A stretch of 21,976 nucleotides of DNA from Streptomyces sp. NRRL F-2664 (GCF_000719345.1 NZ_JOFX01000057.1:1-21976); one strand, 5' to 3'; counted from the first letter of the stretch, positions 1 through 7,995 are shown. Program-made: numbers and translations. The notes: generated by a model not told the origin, from the letters alone.

Positions 1-31
1 AACCCCACCCCCCACCCCTCACCCCCGGCTC

Positions 32-1585
32 CTACGCGTAGCGCTCGCGCAGCTTGTATTTCAAGACCTTGCGCAGGGCTTCGTTGCGCGGGAGCGCGTC
101 GAGGAGTTCCAGTTGTTCGGGGAGTTTGTGGGGGGCCAGGCCTTCGGTGCGGAGGTAGGCGGTGAGTTGGGGGAGGGTGAGGGGGGCGGCGCCGGGGGGT
201 TGTTCGACGACCGCGCAGACGCGTTCGCCGCGGGCATGGTCCGGGAGGCCGATGACCGCCACGTCGGCTACGCCCGGGAGGCGGTGGAGGAGGTCTTCGA
301 TCTCCTTGGCGGAGATGTTCTCGCCCTTGCGGATGATGACGTCCTTGCTGCGGCCGGTGAGGACGAGGTAGCCGTCGTGGGTCAGATGGCCCAGGTCGCC
401 GGTGATCAGGTAGCCGTCGCGGTCGAAGGCCTCGGCCGACTGGTCGCGGTCGAGGTAGCCCTGGCAGACCGCCTCGCCGCGCAGCCGGACCTCTCCGTCG
501 GTGCACGGGGGCAGTGGGGTGCCGTCGGGGGTGGTGATGCGGATGGACATGCCCTGAGGGGGGCGGCCCTCGGTGGTGGCGAGGTTGGCCGGGGTGTCGT
601 CCGGGGCGCCCATGGTGATCATGGGGACTTCGGTCATGCCGTAGCCGTGGGTGAGCTGGCAGCCGAGTTCGCGGACGACCGCGTGGTAGATCTCGGGCGG
701 TTTGGGGGCGCCGCCGCCCGCGAGGAGGCGGAGGGTGGGGATGAGGGGGACGTCGGGGGCCTTGCGCTGTTCCGTGAGGAACATGGAGTAGAAGGCGGTG
801 GATCCGCCGGCGACGGTGACGCCGTGGCGGCGGTAGCCGTCGAGGGCGTCCGGCATCGCGAACTTCTCGAAGAGGACCGCGGGAAAGCCGTAGAGCAGCA
901 GCATCACGGTGTAGTCGGGTCCGGCTATGTGGGCGTAGGGGAAGGCCATCGAGCCGACGTCCGACGGGGTCAGGTGCAGGGCGTGGGCGAGGCAGGAGCC
1001 GCCGGCGATGAGGGAGCGGTCGGTGTGCAGGACGCCCTTGGGGTCGGAGGTGGTGCCGGAGGTCCAGTAGATCCAGCGGACGTCGGTGCCGGTGGCGGGC
1101 GGTGGGGGGAGTACGGAGGGGTCGCCGTCGGGGAGGGAGGCGTACGCGTCGAAGACGCCGCGCGCGCCGAGCCGCCGGGCCATGGCGGGGTAGTCGTGGC
1201 CCCGCCACACCCCGGGGATCGCGAGGTATTCGGCCTTGGCCTCGCGGAGGGCGAAGCCGACCTCGCGGTCGCGGTAGAAGGGGATGACGGGGGTCTGGAC
1301 GGCGCCGATCCGGGCGAGGGCGGCGGTGAGCAGTACCGTCTCGATGCGGGTGGGGAGCTGCCAGGCGACGACGGTGCCGGGGCGTACGCCCAGGTCGTAG
1401 AGGCCTGCGGCGACGCGTTCGGAGCGGTCGCGCAGTGCGCCGAAGGTGAGGGTGCGGTCGGCGGCGGGGTCGTCGGCGGCTTCGATGAGGACGGTGGTGT
1501 CGGGGGTGAGTGCGGCCCGGCGGGCGATGAGTTCCCACAGGGTGCGGGAGCGGCTCAGTTCTGTCGCGGTCGCGGTGTCCGTCAT
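32..1585 (-). CDS. AMP-forming acyl-CoA synthetase (ANL superfamily)
   Basis: The 517-residue product should activate a carboxylic acid to its CoA thioester through an acyl-adenylate in the cytoplasm. Visible ANL motifs in order: P-loop-like YWTSGTTSDPKG (about 173-184), GYGMTE (314-319), YLITGDLG (392-399), GRSKDVIIRKGENISAKEIE (411-430), and the C-terminal lysine region PRNEALRKVLKYKL (499-512). That last motif lacks the usual Gly before the adenylation Lys, but Lys506 aligns with it. Length is normal for the family. The ATG at 1585 is preceded by AAGGGGAGG at good spacing. A CTGAC-N5-GTCAG box lies 26-40 bp upstream of the start, shared with the divergent amidohydrolase operon, so the two are probably co-regulated. 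The family is certain. The substrate is unknown; similarity in style to cyclohexanecarboxylate/medium-chain ligases is only an impression. Confidence 0.93.
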   Translation of the reverse strand: MTDTATATELSRSRTLWELIARRAALTPDTTVLIEAADDPAADRTLTFGALRDRSERVAAGLYDLGVRPGTVVAWQLPTRIETVLLTAALARIGAVQTPVIPFYRDREVGFALREAKAEYLAIPGVWRGHDYPAMARRLGARGVFDAYASLPDGDPSVLPPPPATGTDVRWIYWTSGTTSDPKGVLHTDRSLIAGGSCLAHALHLTPSDVGSMAFPYAHIAGPDYTVMLLLYGFPAVLFEKFAMPDALDGYRRHGVTVAGGSTAFYSMFLTEQRKAPDVPLIPTLRLLAGGGAPKPPEIYHAVVRELGCQLTHGYGMTEVPMITMGAPDDTPANLATTEGRPPQGMSIRITTPDGTPLPPCTDGEVRLRGEAVCQGYLDRDQSAEAFDRDGYLITGDLGHLTHDGYLVLTGRSKDVIIRKGENISAKEIEDLLHRLPGVADVAVIGLPDHARGERVCAVVEQPPGAAPLTLPQLTAYLRTEGLAPHKLPEQLELLDALPRNEALRKVLKYKLRERYA

Positions 1586-1610
1586 GCCAGACCTCCCCTT
1601 GGCCGATTGA

Positions 1611-1625
1611 CTGACGGTCAGTCAG
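1611..1625. promoter_or_regulatory. CTGAC-N5-GTCAG operator, copy 1
   Basis: CTGAC GGTCA GTCAG, followed by AT. It sits inside a longer palindrome, TGACTGAC-G-GTCAGTCA (1608-1624), in the divergent region between the acyl-CoA synthetase and the amidohydrolase operon. On the minus strand a weak -35-like TTGATC (1630-1625) adjoins it, so bound repressor would block the synthetase promoter. Inverted-repeat size and position are typical of TetR-family sites; the cognate protein is not in the window. Confidence 0.7.
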
Positions 1626-1688
1626 ATCAAGCGCAGAGCGTAGGGCGCCCGCGCTTGTCGGTCCAGGGGTGCCGGGGCTAGCTTGTTT

Positions 1689-1703
1689 CTGACGATCCAT
1701 CAG
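1689..1703. promoter_or_regulatory. CTGAC-N5-GTCAG operator, copy 2 (degenerate)
   Basis: CTGAC GATCC ATCAG followed by ATC, with one mismatch in the right arm. It lies 46 bp upstream of the preferred amidohydrolase start at 1749. It overlaps the codons just after an upstream in-frame ATG at 1683, which argues against using that start. Confidence 0.55.
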
Positions 1704-1748
1704 ATCGGCACGGGATTGGCGCCGGATCGGCACCGGATTGGGGAGCCC

Positions 1749-3020
1749 ATGGAACTGCCTCGGATCATCAGCGTCGACGACCATGTGATCGAGCCCGCGC
1801 ACCTGTTCGACGTCTGGCTGCCCGCCAAGTACCGCGACCGCGGACCCAAGGCGCTCACCGCCGGCATCGGCGAGCTCCAGTACACGGGCGGCAAGTACGT
1901 GATCTCCATGGACCCGGACGGGCCGCCGACCGACTGGTGGATCTACGAGGACCTGAAGTTCCCGTACAAGCGCAACATCGCCGCAGTCGGCTTCGACCGC
2001 GACGACATGACCCTGGAGGGGATCACCCGCGCGGAGATGCGCCGGGGCTGCTGGGACCCCAAGGCGCGCCTCGCCGACATGGACCTGAACCACGTCGAGG
2101 CATCGCTGTGCTTCCCGACCTTCCCCCGCTTCTGCGGGCAGACCTTCGCCGAGGCGCACGACAAGGAGGTCGCCCTCGCCTGTGTGCGCGCCTACAACGA
2201 CTGGATGGTCGAGGAGTGGTGCGGCGACAGCGGCGGCCGGCTGATCCCGCTGTGCATCGTCCCGCTGTGGGACATCGACCTGGCGGTGGCCGAGATCCGG
2301 CGCAACGCGGCCCGCGGCGTGCGCGCCGTGACCTTCTCCGAGATCCCGACCCACCTGGGGCTGCCCTCGATCCACTCCGGCTACTGGGACCCCTTCTTCG
2401 CGGTGTGCCAGGACACCGGCACGGTGGTCAACATGCACATCGGGTCCAGCTCGCAGATGCCCGCGGCCTCCCCGGACGCGCCGCCCGCCGTCCAGGCGTC
2501 GCTCAGTTTCAACAACGCGATGGCCTCGATGATGGACTTCCTCTTCAGCGGCGTCCTGGTGAAGTTCCCGACGCTGAAGCTGGCCTACAGCGAGGGCCAG
2601 ATGGGCTGGATCCCCTACGCCCTGGAGCGCGCGGACGACGTGTGGGAGGAGCACCGGGCGTGGGGCGGGGTGCGCGACCTGATCCCCGAGCCGCCGTCGA
2701 CGTACTACTACCGGCAGATGTTCTGCTGCTTCTTCCGCGACAAGCACGGCATCGCCTCGCTCGACGTCGTCGGCCGCGACAACGCGACCTTCGAGACCGA
2801 CTACCCGCACGTGGACTCCACCTTCCCGCACACCAGGGAGGTCGCCCTCGACCACGTGCGGGGCCTGGACGGGGAGACGGTCTACAAGCTGATGCGCGGC
2901 AACGCCATCCGCATGCTCGGCCTCGACCTGGACAAGGACCGGGGCAAGGAGCGGGACCGGGGCGAGGACCGGGACCGGGGCAGGGAGCGGGACCGGGCCG
3001 GGGACACGGGCCGCCGCTGA
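1749..3020 (+). CDS. Amidohydrolase-2 family metal-dependent hydrolase
   Basis: The 423-residue protein has the amidohydrolase-2 (TIM-barrel) pattern common in actinobacterial CoA and aromatic/steroid catabolic clusters. Near the N-terminus is SVDDHVIEP, the variant first metal motif. In the middle is VNMHIGSSS with a probable metal His. Near the C-terminus is FETDYPHVDS, which carries the conserved catalytic Asp. Such proteins hydrolyse or decarboxylate ring or C-C/C-N bonds; the substrate here is unknown. The ATG at 1749 follows GGGGAG closely. An in-frame ATG at 1683 would add 22 residues but overlaps an operator-like repeat. The last 30 or so residues are a charged Asp/Arg/Glu/Lys/Gly tail encoded by three 18-bp repeats, absent from a normal family member. 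Its TGA overlaps the next ATG (TGATG), so it is coupled to the dehydrogenase. Confidence 0.88.
   Translation: MELPRIISVDDHVIEPAHLFDVWLPAKYRDRGPKALTAGIGELQYTGGKYVISMDPDGPPTDWWIYEDLKFPYKRNIAAVGFDRDDMTLEGITRAEMRRGCWDPKARLADMDLNHVEASLCFPTFPRFCGQTFAEAHDKEVALACVRAYNDWMVEEWCGDSGGRLIPLCIVPLWDIDLAVAEIRRNAARGVRAVTFSEIPTHLGLPSIHSGYWDPFFAVCQDTGTVVNMHIGSSSQMPAASPDAPPAVQASLSFNNAMASMMDFLFSGVLVKFPTLKLAYSEGQMGWIPYALERADDVWEEHRAWGGVRDLIPEPPSTYYYRQMFCCFFRDKHGIASLDVVGRDNATFETDYPHVDSTFPHTREVALDHVRGLDGETVYKLMRGNAIRMLGLDLDKDRGKERDRGEDRDRGRERDRAGDTGRR
2943..2996 (+). repeat. Three 18-bp tandem repeats in the amidohydrolase 3' end
   Basis: Three consecutive 18-bp units encode GKERDR, GEDRDR and GRERDR. They give the amidohydrolase a charged, probably disordered tail just before its stop codon. 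Units differ at only a few positions, suggesting recent slippage expansion. Confidence 0.85.
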
Positions 3021-4177
3021 TGGACCTGACGTACACCGACGAGGAGCGCGACTTCCGGGCGCGGCTGCGCGAGTGGCTCGCCAAGGCCCTCCCCGAGCTG
3101 CCCGCCCGCCCCTCCCCCGACGACTGGCCGGGCCGGCGCGCCTACGACCTGGGCTGGCAGCGCAGGCTGTACGAAGCCGGGTACGCCGGCCTGCACTGGC
3201 CCGTGGACGCGGGAGGTCGGGGCGCCACCCCGACCCAGCACCTGATCTTCCTGGAGGAGACCGAGCGGGCCGGCGCCCCCTACGTCGGCGCGAATTTCGT
3301 CGGCCTGCTGCACGCCGGCCCCACCATCGCCGCCGAGGGCACGGCCGCGCAGCGGGCGCGCTGGCTGCCGCCCGTGCTGCGCGGCGAGGAGGTGTGGTGC
3401 CAGGGGTTCAGCGAGCCGGACGCGGGCTCCGACCTGGCCTCGCTGCGCACGCGGGCGGTCCGCGACGGCGACGACTACGTGATCACCGGATCGAAGATCT
3501 GGACCTCGCACGCGGAGGTCGCCGACTGGTGCGAGCTGCTCGTACGCACCGACCCCGAAGCCCCCAAGCACCGCGGGATCTCCTGGCTGGCCATGCCGAT
3601 GGACGCGCCGGGGGTGACGGTGCGGCCGCTGCGCACGCTGGCCGGGTCGACGGAGTTCGCGGAGGTGTTCCTCGACGAGGTGCGGGTGCCGGTGGCCGAC
3701 CGGGTGGGTGCGGAGAACGACGGCTGGCGGGTCACCATGGTCACGCTGTCCTTCGAGCGGGGCACGGCCTTCGTCGGCGAGGTCGTCGCGTGCCGCAGGA
3801 CCCTGGGTGAGCTGGCCCGTACGGCGAAGGCGAACGGCCGCTGGGACGACCCGGTGCTGCGGCGCCGGCTGGGGCGGCTGCACGGGGAGTTCGGCGCGCT
3901 GTGGCGGCTGACCCAGTGGAACGTGAGCGAGGCCGAGCGGTCGCCGGGCGGGGTGCCGGGTGTCGGCGGCTCGGTCTTCAAGCTGGCCTACTCGCACGCC
4001 CGTCAGGAGCTCTACGACGTGGCGGCGGAGGTGCTGGGGGCGGCGTCGCTGTCTCTGGAGGAGGAGTGGACGCTGGACCGGCTCTCCTCCCTCTCGTACA
4101 CCATCGCGGCGGGCACCTCGCAGATCCAGCGGAACATCGTCGCCGAGCGGATCCTCGGCCTCCCGAAGGGCCGGTGA
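3020..4177 (+). CDS. Acyl-CoA dehydrogenase, alpha-type subunit
   Basis: The 385-residue FAD-dependent acyl-CoA dehydrogenase introduces an alpha,beta double bond into an acyl-CoA. Signatures: WCQGFSEPDAGSDLASL (127-142), the FAD/substrate loop VITGSKIWTS (154-163), LAGSTEF (208-213) and AAGTSQIQRNIVAERILG (363-380). The Glu that precedes GT in MCAD-type enzymes is Ala here. A Glu in LSFERG (Glu246) sits where isovaleryl- and long-chain enzymes keep the catalytic base, so activity is plausible. The ATG overlaps the amidohydrolase stop by one base. The next gene is a shorter dehydrogenase-like subunit, overlapping or 5 bp away. Adjacent long and short genes are typical of the alpha2beta2 FadE complexes known from mycobacterial steroid side-chain degradation. 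The substrate is unknown. Confidence 0.92.
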   Translation: MDLTYTDEERDFRARLREWLAKALPELPARPSPDDWPGRRAYDLGWQRRLYEAGYAGLHWPVDAGGRGATPTQHLIFLEETERAGAPYVGANFVGLLHAGPTIAAEGTAAQRARWLPPVLRGEEVWCQGFSEPDAGSDLASLRTRAVRDGDDYVITGSKIWTSHAEVADWCELLVRTDPEAPKHRGISWLAMPMDAPGVTVRPLRTLAGSTEFAEVFLDEVRVPVADRVGAENDGWRVTMVTLSFERGTAFVGEVVACRRTLGELARTAKANGRWDDPVLRRRLGRLHGEFGALWRLTQWNVSEAERSPGGVPGVGGSVFKLAYSHARQELYDVAAEVLGAASLSLEEEWTLDRLSSLSYTIAAGTSQIQRNIVAERILGLPKGR

Positions 4178-4182
4178 GCGGG

Positions 4183-5163
4183 ATGGACTTCCAGCCGACG
4201 CAGGAGCAGCGGGACCTGCGGACGGGCGTACGGGGCCTGCTGGAGGGCCGGTACGGGCGGGAGGCGTTGCGCGCCTCGGTGGACACCGGGGTCTGCGTGG
4301 ACCGCGGGCTGTGGCGGGAGCTGGGCGGGGCGGGGTTCTTCGCGTTGCGGCTGCCGGAGTCGGAGGGCGGGGTGGGGCTGGGGCCGGCGGAGGCGGTGCT
4401 CGTCTTCGAGGAGGCCGGGCGGGCGCTGGTACCGGGGCCGCTGGTGGCGACGCACCTGGCCGCCGGGGTGGTGCCGGGGGCCGCGACGGGGACGGCGGTG
4501 GTGACCGCGTTCGACCTGGGCGGGGACCTGGTGGCCCACCTGGGGGAGGCGGACGCGGTGCTCGGGGCGGCCGTGCTCCCGGAGGGCGTGCCGGTGCGTT
4601 CGGCGGACCCGCTGACGCCGCTGTACCGGGTGCAGCGGCCGGGCTGCGCCGCGGCGTACGCGGCGCAGGGGGCGCTGCTGACAGCCGCGCTCCAGGTGGG
4701 GAGCGCGTTGCGGACGGTGGAGCTGGCGGTGCGGTACGCGGGCGAGCGCGAGCAGTTCGGGCAGCCCATCGGGGCGTTCCAGGCGGTGAAGCACCTGTGC
4801 GCGGGGATGCTGGTGCGGGCCGAGGTGGCCCGTACGGCGGTGTACGCGGCCGCGGTGACGGGCGGGGCGGGGGAGGTGGCCGCGGCGAAGCTGCTGGCGG
4901 ACGAGGCGGCGGTGCGCAACGCCCGGGACTGTCTGCAGGTGCACGGCGGGATGGGCTTCACGTGGGAGGCGGATGTGCACCTGCATCTGAAGCGGGCCTG
5001 GGTGCGGGCCGAGCAGTGGCGGACGGCGGCGGAGGCGGAGGAAGTGCTGGCTGCTGAGCTGTTGGACGCGGCGGGGTGGCAGGGTGCGACGGGTGGGCCA
5101 GGAGGCGCGGGGAGGGGTACGGGAGGAACGACGCGGGACGCATGTCCGATTACAGAGAGTTGA
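4183..5163 (+). CDS. Acyl-CoA dehydrogenase, short beta-type subunit
   Basis: The 326-residue protein starts with the family-typical MDFQPTQEQRDLR and ends its enzyme domain with YAGEREQFGQPIGAFQAVKH (185-204) and LQVHGGMGFTWEADVHLHLK (251-270). These are the FAD-contacting Arg/Gln region and the HGGxGFTWE motif seen in beta partners of heteromeric acyl-CoA dehydrogenases. It is about 55-60 residues shorter than a stand-alone enzyme and lacks the WCQG..SEPxAGSD stretch of the middle domain, so it probably works only with the upstream alpha subunit. A GTG at 4174, overlapping the previous stop as GTGA, would add three residues and is an equally good start. The last 30 residues are Gly/Thr-rich and look non-conserved. 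It is the last gene of the amidohydrolase operon. Confidence 0.88.
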   Translation: MDFQPTQEQRDLRTGVRGLLEGRYGREALRASVDTGVCVDRGLWRELGGAGFFALRLPESEGGVGLGPAEAVLVFEEAGRALVPGPLVATHLAAGVVPGAATGTAVVTAFDLGGDLVAHLGEADAVLGAAVLPEGVPVRSADPLTPLYRVQRPGCAAAYAAQGALLTAALQVGSALRTVELAVRYAGEREQFGQPIGAFQAVKHLCAGMLVRAEVARTAVYAAAVTGGAGEVAAAKLLADEAAVRNARDCLQVHGGMGFTWEADVHLHLKRAWVRAEQWRTAAEAEEVLAAELLDAAGWQGATGGPGGAGRGTGGTTRDACPITES

Positions 5164-5198
5164 TATAGCTTTGTGTCCTTCGCCCGCCGCATTACAGC

Positions 5199-5221
5199 CC
5201 GGAGTCGGGGGCATGCTCCGG
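5199..5221. terminator. Weak hairpin after the dehydrogenase operon
   Basis: CCGGAG and CTCCGG pair across an 11-nt loop, 36 bp after the stop at 5163, with no U-tract. It may end the amidohydrolase/dehydrogenase operon. The rest of the 257-bp gap up to 5420 shows no convincing gene. Confidence 0.3.
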
Positions 5222-5420
5222 TACGCTCCCACAAATGCGAGCGGTTGAGCGGCGTGAGCGTCGCACAGTATGCACCACGCCTACTCCATCGCGCGGGAAT
5301 ATGCCCGAAGCGCTTGTTGTGGTGACTGTATGTCAACCATGCTGCTACGCAAGGGGGTCACGGAAGGTGATCCCGCCCCGTCGCGAGGCGAAGTGTCCGC
5401 CGGTTCGGATGGTGTGAGCG

Positions 5421-5906
5421 GTGCAGGTGCTTCAGGTTCAGCTGGAGGTAGGCGCGGATCCCGCCGAGGTCGGCCGGGCCCGTCGGTGGGCGCGGTCACG
5501 GCTGGCGGGATCGGGCATAGGGGACGACGAGCCGCTCGCCGAGACGCTGGTCCTGCTGATCTCGGAACTGGTCACGAACGCGGTCGTGCACACGGGCTGT
5601 CCGGCCGTGCTGCGCATGCTGTTCGGGGGGCCGGGGGTGCGCGTCGAGGTGGCCGACACGAGCGACCGGGCGCCGGCCCGCAGGCAGGCCTGCGGGGAGG
5701 ACACGGGCGGGCGCGGCCTGGAGCTGGTGGACGGGCTGGCGGACCGGTGGGGTTGGCAGCGCGAGGGCTCGGGCAAACGGATCTGGTGCGAGATCGACCG
5801 GGCGCGGAAGGGGGAGTCGGACGCGGCGTCCAGCAGCGCCTCCGCGGACTCCTGCTGTCCGGCCGAGGTTCACACGTCGGTGCGGGAACCGCGCGTGTAC
5901 CTCTAA
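5421..5906 (+). CDS. ATP-binding regulator, HATPase_c_2 (RsbW/SpoIIAB-like)
   Basis: The 161-residue protein is a GHKL-type ATPase of the anti-sigma-factor/serine-kinase kind, a family greatly expanded in Streptomyces. The N-box is ELVTNAVVHTG (about 49-59), the G1-type segment is VEVADTSDR, and the G2-type segment is GGRGLELVDGLADRWGW. No membrane segment or fused sensor domain is visible. The C-terminus has a Ser/Ala-rich stretch with a CC pair. The start is GTG at 5421, because a stop in the same frame at 5415-5417 excludes anything upstream; GTG at 5427 is an alternative. No sigma factor or antagonist is adjacent and there is no catabolic operator upstream, so it is probably unrelated to the degradation genes. 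Its partner is unknown. Confidence 0.85.
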   Translation: MQVLQVQLEVGADPAEVGRARRWARSRLAGSGIGDDEPLAETLVLLISELVTNAVVHTGCPAVLRMLFGGPGVRVEVADTSDRAPARRQACGEDTGGRGLELVDGLADRWGWQREGSGKRIWCEIDRARKGESDAASSSASADSCCPAEVHTSVREPRVYL

Positions 5907-6042
5907 CGAGGTGTTGACGGTTCGTCACCTTTTGATCACCCTGGTGTGGAGCGATTCGACGCGAGGGGACGCCAAGGACACGCCTTGACGAGTGCGGGTC
6001 GCGGGGTGGCGGCTGCCGTGCCGCGCTCGGGGCGTGCACGCG

Positions 6043-6086
6043 CGCCGCCGCCACCCGCATCGTGCGGGCGGGTGGCCGGGCGGCGC
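6043..6086. terminator. Long GC-rich hairpin between convergent genes
   Basis: CCACCC pairs with GGGTGG around a short loop (6051-6075), extended by outer GCGCCGCC / GGCGGCGC arms. It sits between the ATP-binding regulator (plus) and the LppU-like gene (minus), the expected place for a bidirectional terminator. There is no U-tract, as is common in Streptomyces. Confidence 0.6.
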
Positions 6087-6137
6087 CGTCGGCCGGATGG
6101 CCGGGCCTGCCGGGGCGGGACTCCCGCGGGGCGGAGG

Positions 6138-6854
6138 TCAGCCGTCGGTGCAGATGACGTCGTAGGGGCGGCCCACCGCGATGGTCAGACGGATGGGGTC
6201 GGTGGTGCCGGAGGGGCACTCCTCCTTCGTCTTGACCAGGCCGAGGACCTTCTGTGCGCCCGAGCTGCTGCAGGGGACCTCCTTGGCCTGGGAGGTCACG
6301 CAGTCGCCCTTCACGAGCTGGCCGCCGCCGGCGCCCGCGTCGCCGGGGTGGTCGTTGGACAGGTTGCGGCCGCAGACGGTGTTGGTCGGGATGCCGCTCG
6401 ACTTGCCGCCGTTGTAGGAGATGCTCACCTCGATCATCACGTCCGTGCCCGGCGGGCATTGGATCGAGCCCGGCAGGATGCTGGCTTCCTTGATGTCGAT
6501 GGCCTTGAAGCTCGCCCCGGAGTCGGAGCAGCCGGTCCGCTTGTAGGCGTCGGTGCCCTTCGAGGGGTCGGGGCCGCCGCAGTCGCCGACCTTCCACGCG
6601 CTGGAGGTGTCCGAGGAGGACTCGGGGGACCCGGGGTCCTTCGCCGTGGGCTTGGCGGAGGGGGAGGCCGTGGTGGAGGTGGACGTGGTGGACTTGCTGT
6701 CGTCCGCTCCGAGCACCTTGGAGGCACCGTAGGCGCCGCCGACGACCAGGGCCAGGACCAGGAAGGGGACGAACTTGCCGCCCGAGCGCCGCGGCGGGAC
6801 CGGGGTGAAGGGCGGCGGGGGCGGGGGCGGGGACGCCTGGTACGGGTTGGTCAT
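6138..6854 (-). CDS. Membrane-anchored LppU/SCO3897-like cell-surface protein
   Basis: The 238-residue protein has a short cytoplasmic Pro-rich N-terminus (MTNPYQASPPPPPPP), then one membrane segment (FVPFLVLALVVGGAYGASKV, about 28-47), a Ser/Thr linker, and an extracellular domain with paired cysteines. The ectodomain looks duplicated. The first half begins KVGDCGG, has TGCSD and CPPGTD and ends at VCGR. The second half begins VKGDCV, has VPCSSSGAQK and CPSGTT and ends near VICTDG. This resembles LppU/SCO3897 proteins, whose function is not established. The ATG at 6854 has GGAGAAG at good spacing; an open frame runs 39 codons further but has no ribosome site. It has no link to the catabolic genes beyond position. 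Confidence 0.72.
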   Translation of the reverse strand: MTNPYQASPPPPPPPFTPVPPRRSGGKFVPFLVLALVVGGAYGASKVLGADDSKSTTSTSTTASPSAKPTAKDPGSPESSSDTSSAWKVGDCGGPDPSKGTDAYKRTGCSDSGASFKAIDIKEASILPGSIQCPPGTDVMIEVSISYNGGKSSGIPTNTVCGRNLSNDHPGDAGAGGGQLVKGDCVTSQAKEVPCSSSGAQKVLGLVKTKEECPSGTTDPIRLTIAVGRPYDVICTDG

Positions 6855-6995
6855 GCGCTTCTCCAGTGCTGAGGGTGGTGAGGAGCGGGGGGTGACGCGA
6901 GAACGGTGACGCGTCATGGACACAACATGGTTCCATCCGGTGCGGCGCCCGGGTCCCCGGGGTCGCCCCACCCCCCGCCGCCTGCGCGAACCCCC

Positions 6996-7922
6996 TCAGA
7001 GCAGGGCCACCGGGGCCACCGGGGTGCCGGTGCCGCCGACGAAGGGCTCCGGCATGGCGGAGAGGAGGAAGGCGTACCGCTCCTCTTCTGCACAGGCTGT
7101 GGACAGTTCTTCGAGGTCCCAGTTCTGGCCCTGCAGCATGCCCATCTCCACCAGGTGGAGGGCGTGGACGGGCAGCCACAGGTGGTCGATCTCCGGCGGG
7201 AAGATCTCGAAGGTCAGGGTGTCGTTCGCGACGGCCGCCACGTCCCGCGCGTGGAACCACTCCGGCGTACGGACGGACAGGCCGGGGGACGGGAAGCCGT
7301 AGCCGTGCTTGTCGCCCGCCAGGTACGCCTGGATCTGCCCGGTGCGCACGAGGACGATGTCGCCGGCGCGGACCGTGACGCGGCCGAACTCCTCGGCCTC
7401 CGCCAGGTCCGCCGGGGTCACCGCGTGGTCGACCGGCAGGCGGTCCAGGCCCTTCGCGCGGGCCACGTCGAGGAGCACCCCGCGCGAGACGACGGGGGTG
7501 GCCTTGTCGATGCCGCTGAACTCCGCCCGGCCGTGCGCGGTGATGGTGGAGGCGGGGCGGCCGTTGTAGATCCTGCCCGAATGGGAGACGTGGGTGAGGG
7601 CGTCCCAGTGGGTGCCCGCCTGGAGGCCCATGCTGACGGCGTCGTCGCTGCACGCGACCGTGCCCGGACCGAAGAGCTCCTGGTTGATCTGCACCATCGT
7701 GTGCAGGGGGTTGATCCGGCCGGGGATCATGCCGACCTGCACCCCGTCCTCCTTGAGGGGGACTGCCAGCGGGATGCGGCGGCCGCTGCGGACCTCCGCG
7801 GCGGCGCACCGTACGACCTCCTCGGTGATCAGGTTCAGGGTGCCGATCTCGTCGTCGGCGCCCCAGCGCCCCCAGTTGTTGACGCGCTTGGCGATGTCGT
7901 GGAACTCGGCGGGCAGGGTCAT
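6996..7922 (-). CDS. Cyclase-family (kynurenine formamidase-like) metal hydrolase
   Basis: The 308-residue protein belongs to the cyclase superfamily (PF04199). Members are Mn/Zn hydrolases acting on amides, lactones or cyclic ketones, kynurenine formamidase being the best known. The metal motif is QAGTHWDALTHVSH (101-114), giving His105, Asp107 and His111. A second conserved region is PVHALHLVEMGMLQGQNWDLEE near the C-terminus. Length fits the longer family branch (about 300), not the 210-residue KynB type, so tryptophan catabolism is unlikely. It is transcribed divergently from the SDR operon, and an operator-like box lies in the shared 109-bp region. AAGGAG precedes the ATG by about 12 bp. 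It may hydrolyse a ring or lactone intermediate of the pathway; the substrate is unknown. Confidence 0.87.
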   Translation of the reverse strand: MTLPAEFHDIAKRVNNWGRWGADDEIGTLNLITEEVVRCAAAEVRSGRRIPLAVPLKEDGVQVGMIPGRINPLHTMVQINQELFGPGTVACSDDAVSMGLQAGTHWDALTHVSHSGRIYNGRPASTITAHGRAEFSGIDKATPVVSRGVLLDVARAKGLDRLPVDHAVTPADLAEAEEFGRVTVRAGDIVLVRTGQIQAYLAGDKHGYGFPSPGLSVRTPEWFHARDVAAVANDTLTFEIFPPEIDHLWLPVHALHLVEMGMLQGQNWDLEELSTACAEEERYAFLLSAMPEPFVGGTGTPVAPVALL

Positions 7923-7995
7923 GGGCGTCGACGGCTCCTTGCGTGAATGTGCGGCGACGAGGGCTTGTGCGCGTGCGTCCGACTACCCATAAAAT

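Noticed and set aside
113..1681. Long plus-strand open frame antisense to the acyl-CoA synthetase
   Set aside because: Gly/Val/Ala-rich composition and no motif; an antisense shadow of a high-GC gene with all ANL motifs on the other strand.
5321..5338. GGTGACTGTATGTCAACC imperfect inverted repeat upstream of the ATP-binding regulator
   Set aside because: Arms differ by one inserted base and there is no second copy, so an operator call is not supported.
5270..5917. Plus-strand frame covering the ATP-binding regulator with an earlier ATG
   Set aside because: Its translation over 5421-5906 lacks the N-box and G-boxes, which are in the frame starting at GTG 5421.
5914..5928. TTGACGGTTCGTCAC, a near match to the catabolic operator
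   Set aside because: Both outermost arm bases differ from the consensus and it lies just after the stop of the ATP-binding regulator with no promoter-facing gene; probably part of a weak terminator hairpin.
5572..7809. 745-codon minus-strand open frame across three genes
   Set aside because: Low-complexity Arg/Pro/Gly composition; it overlaps the clear LppU-like and cyclase genes in other frames.
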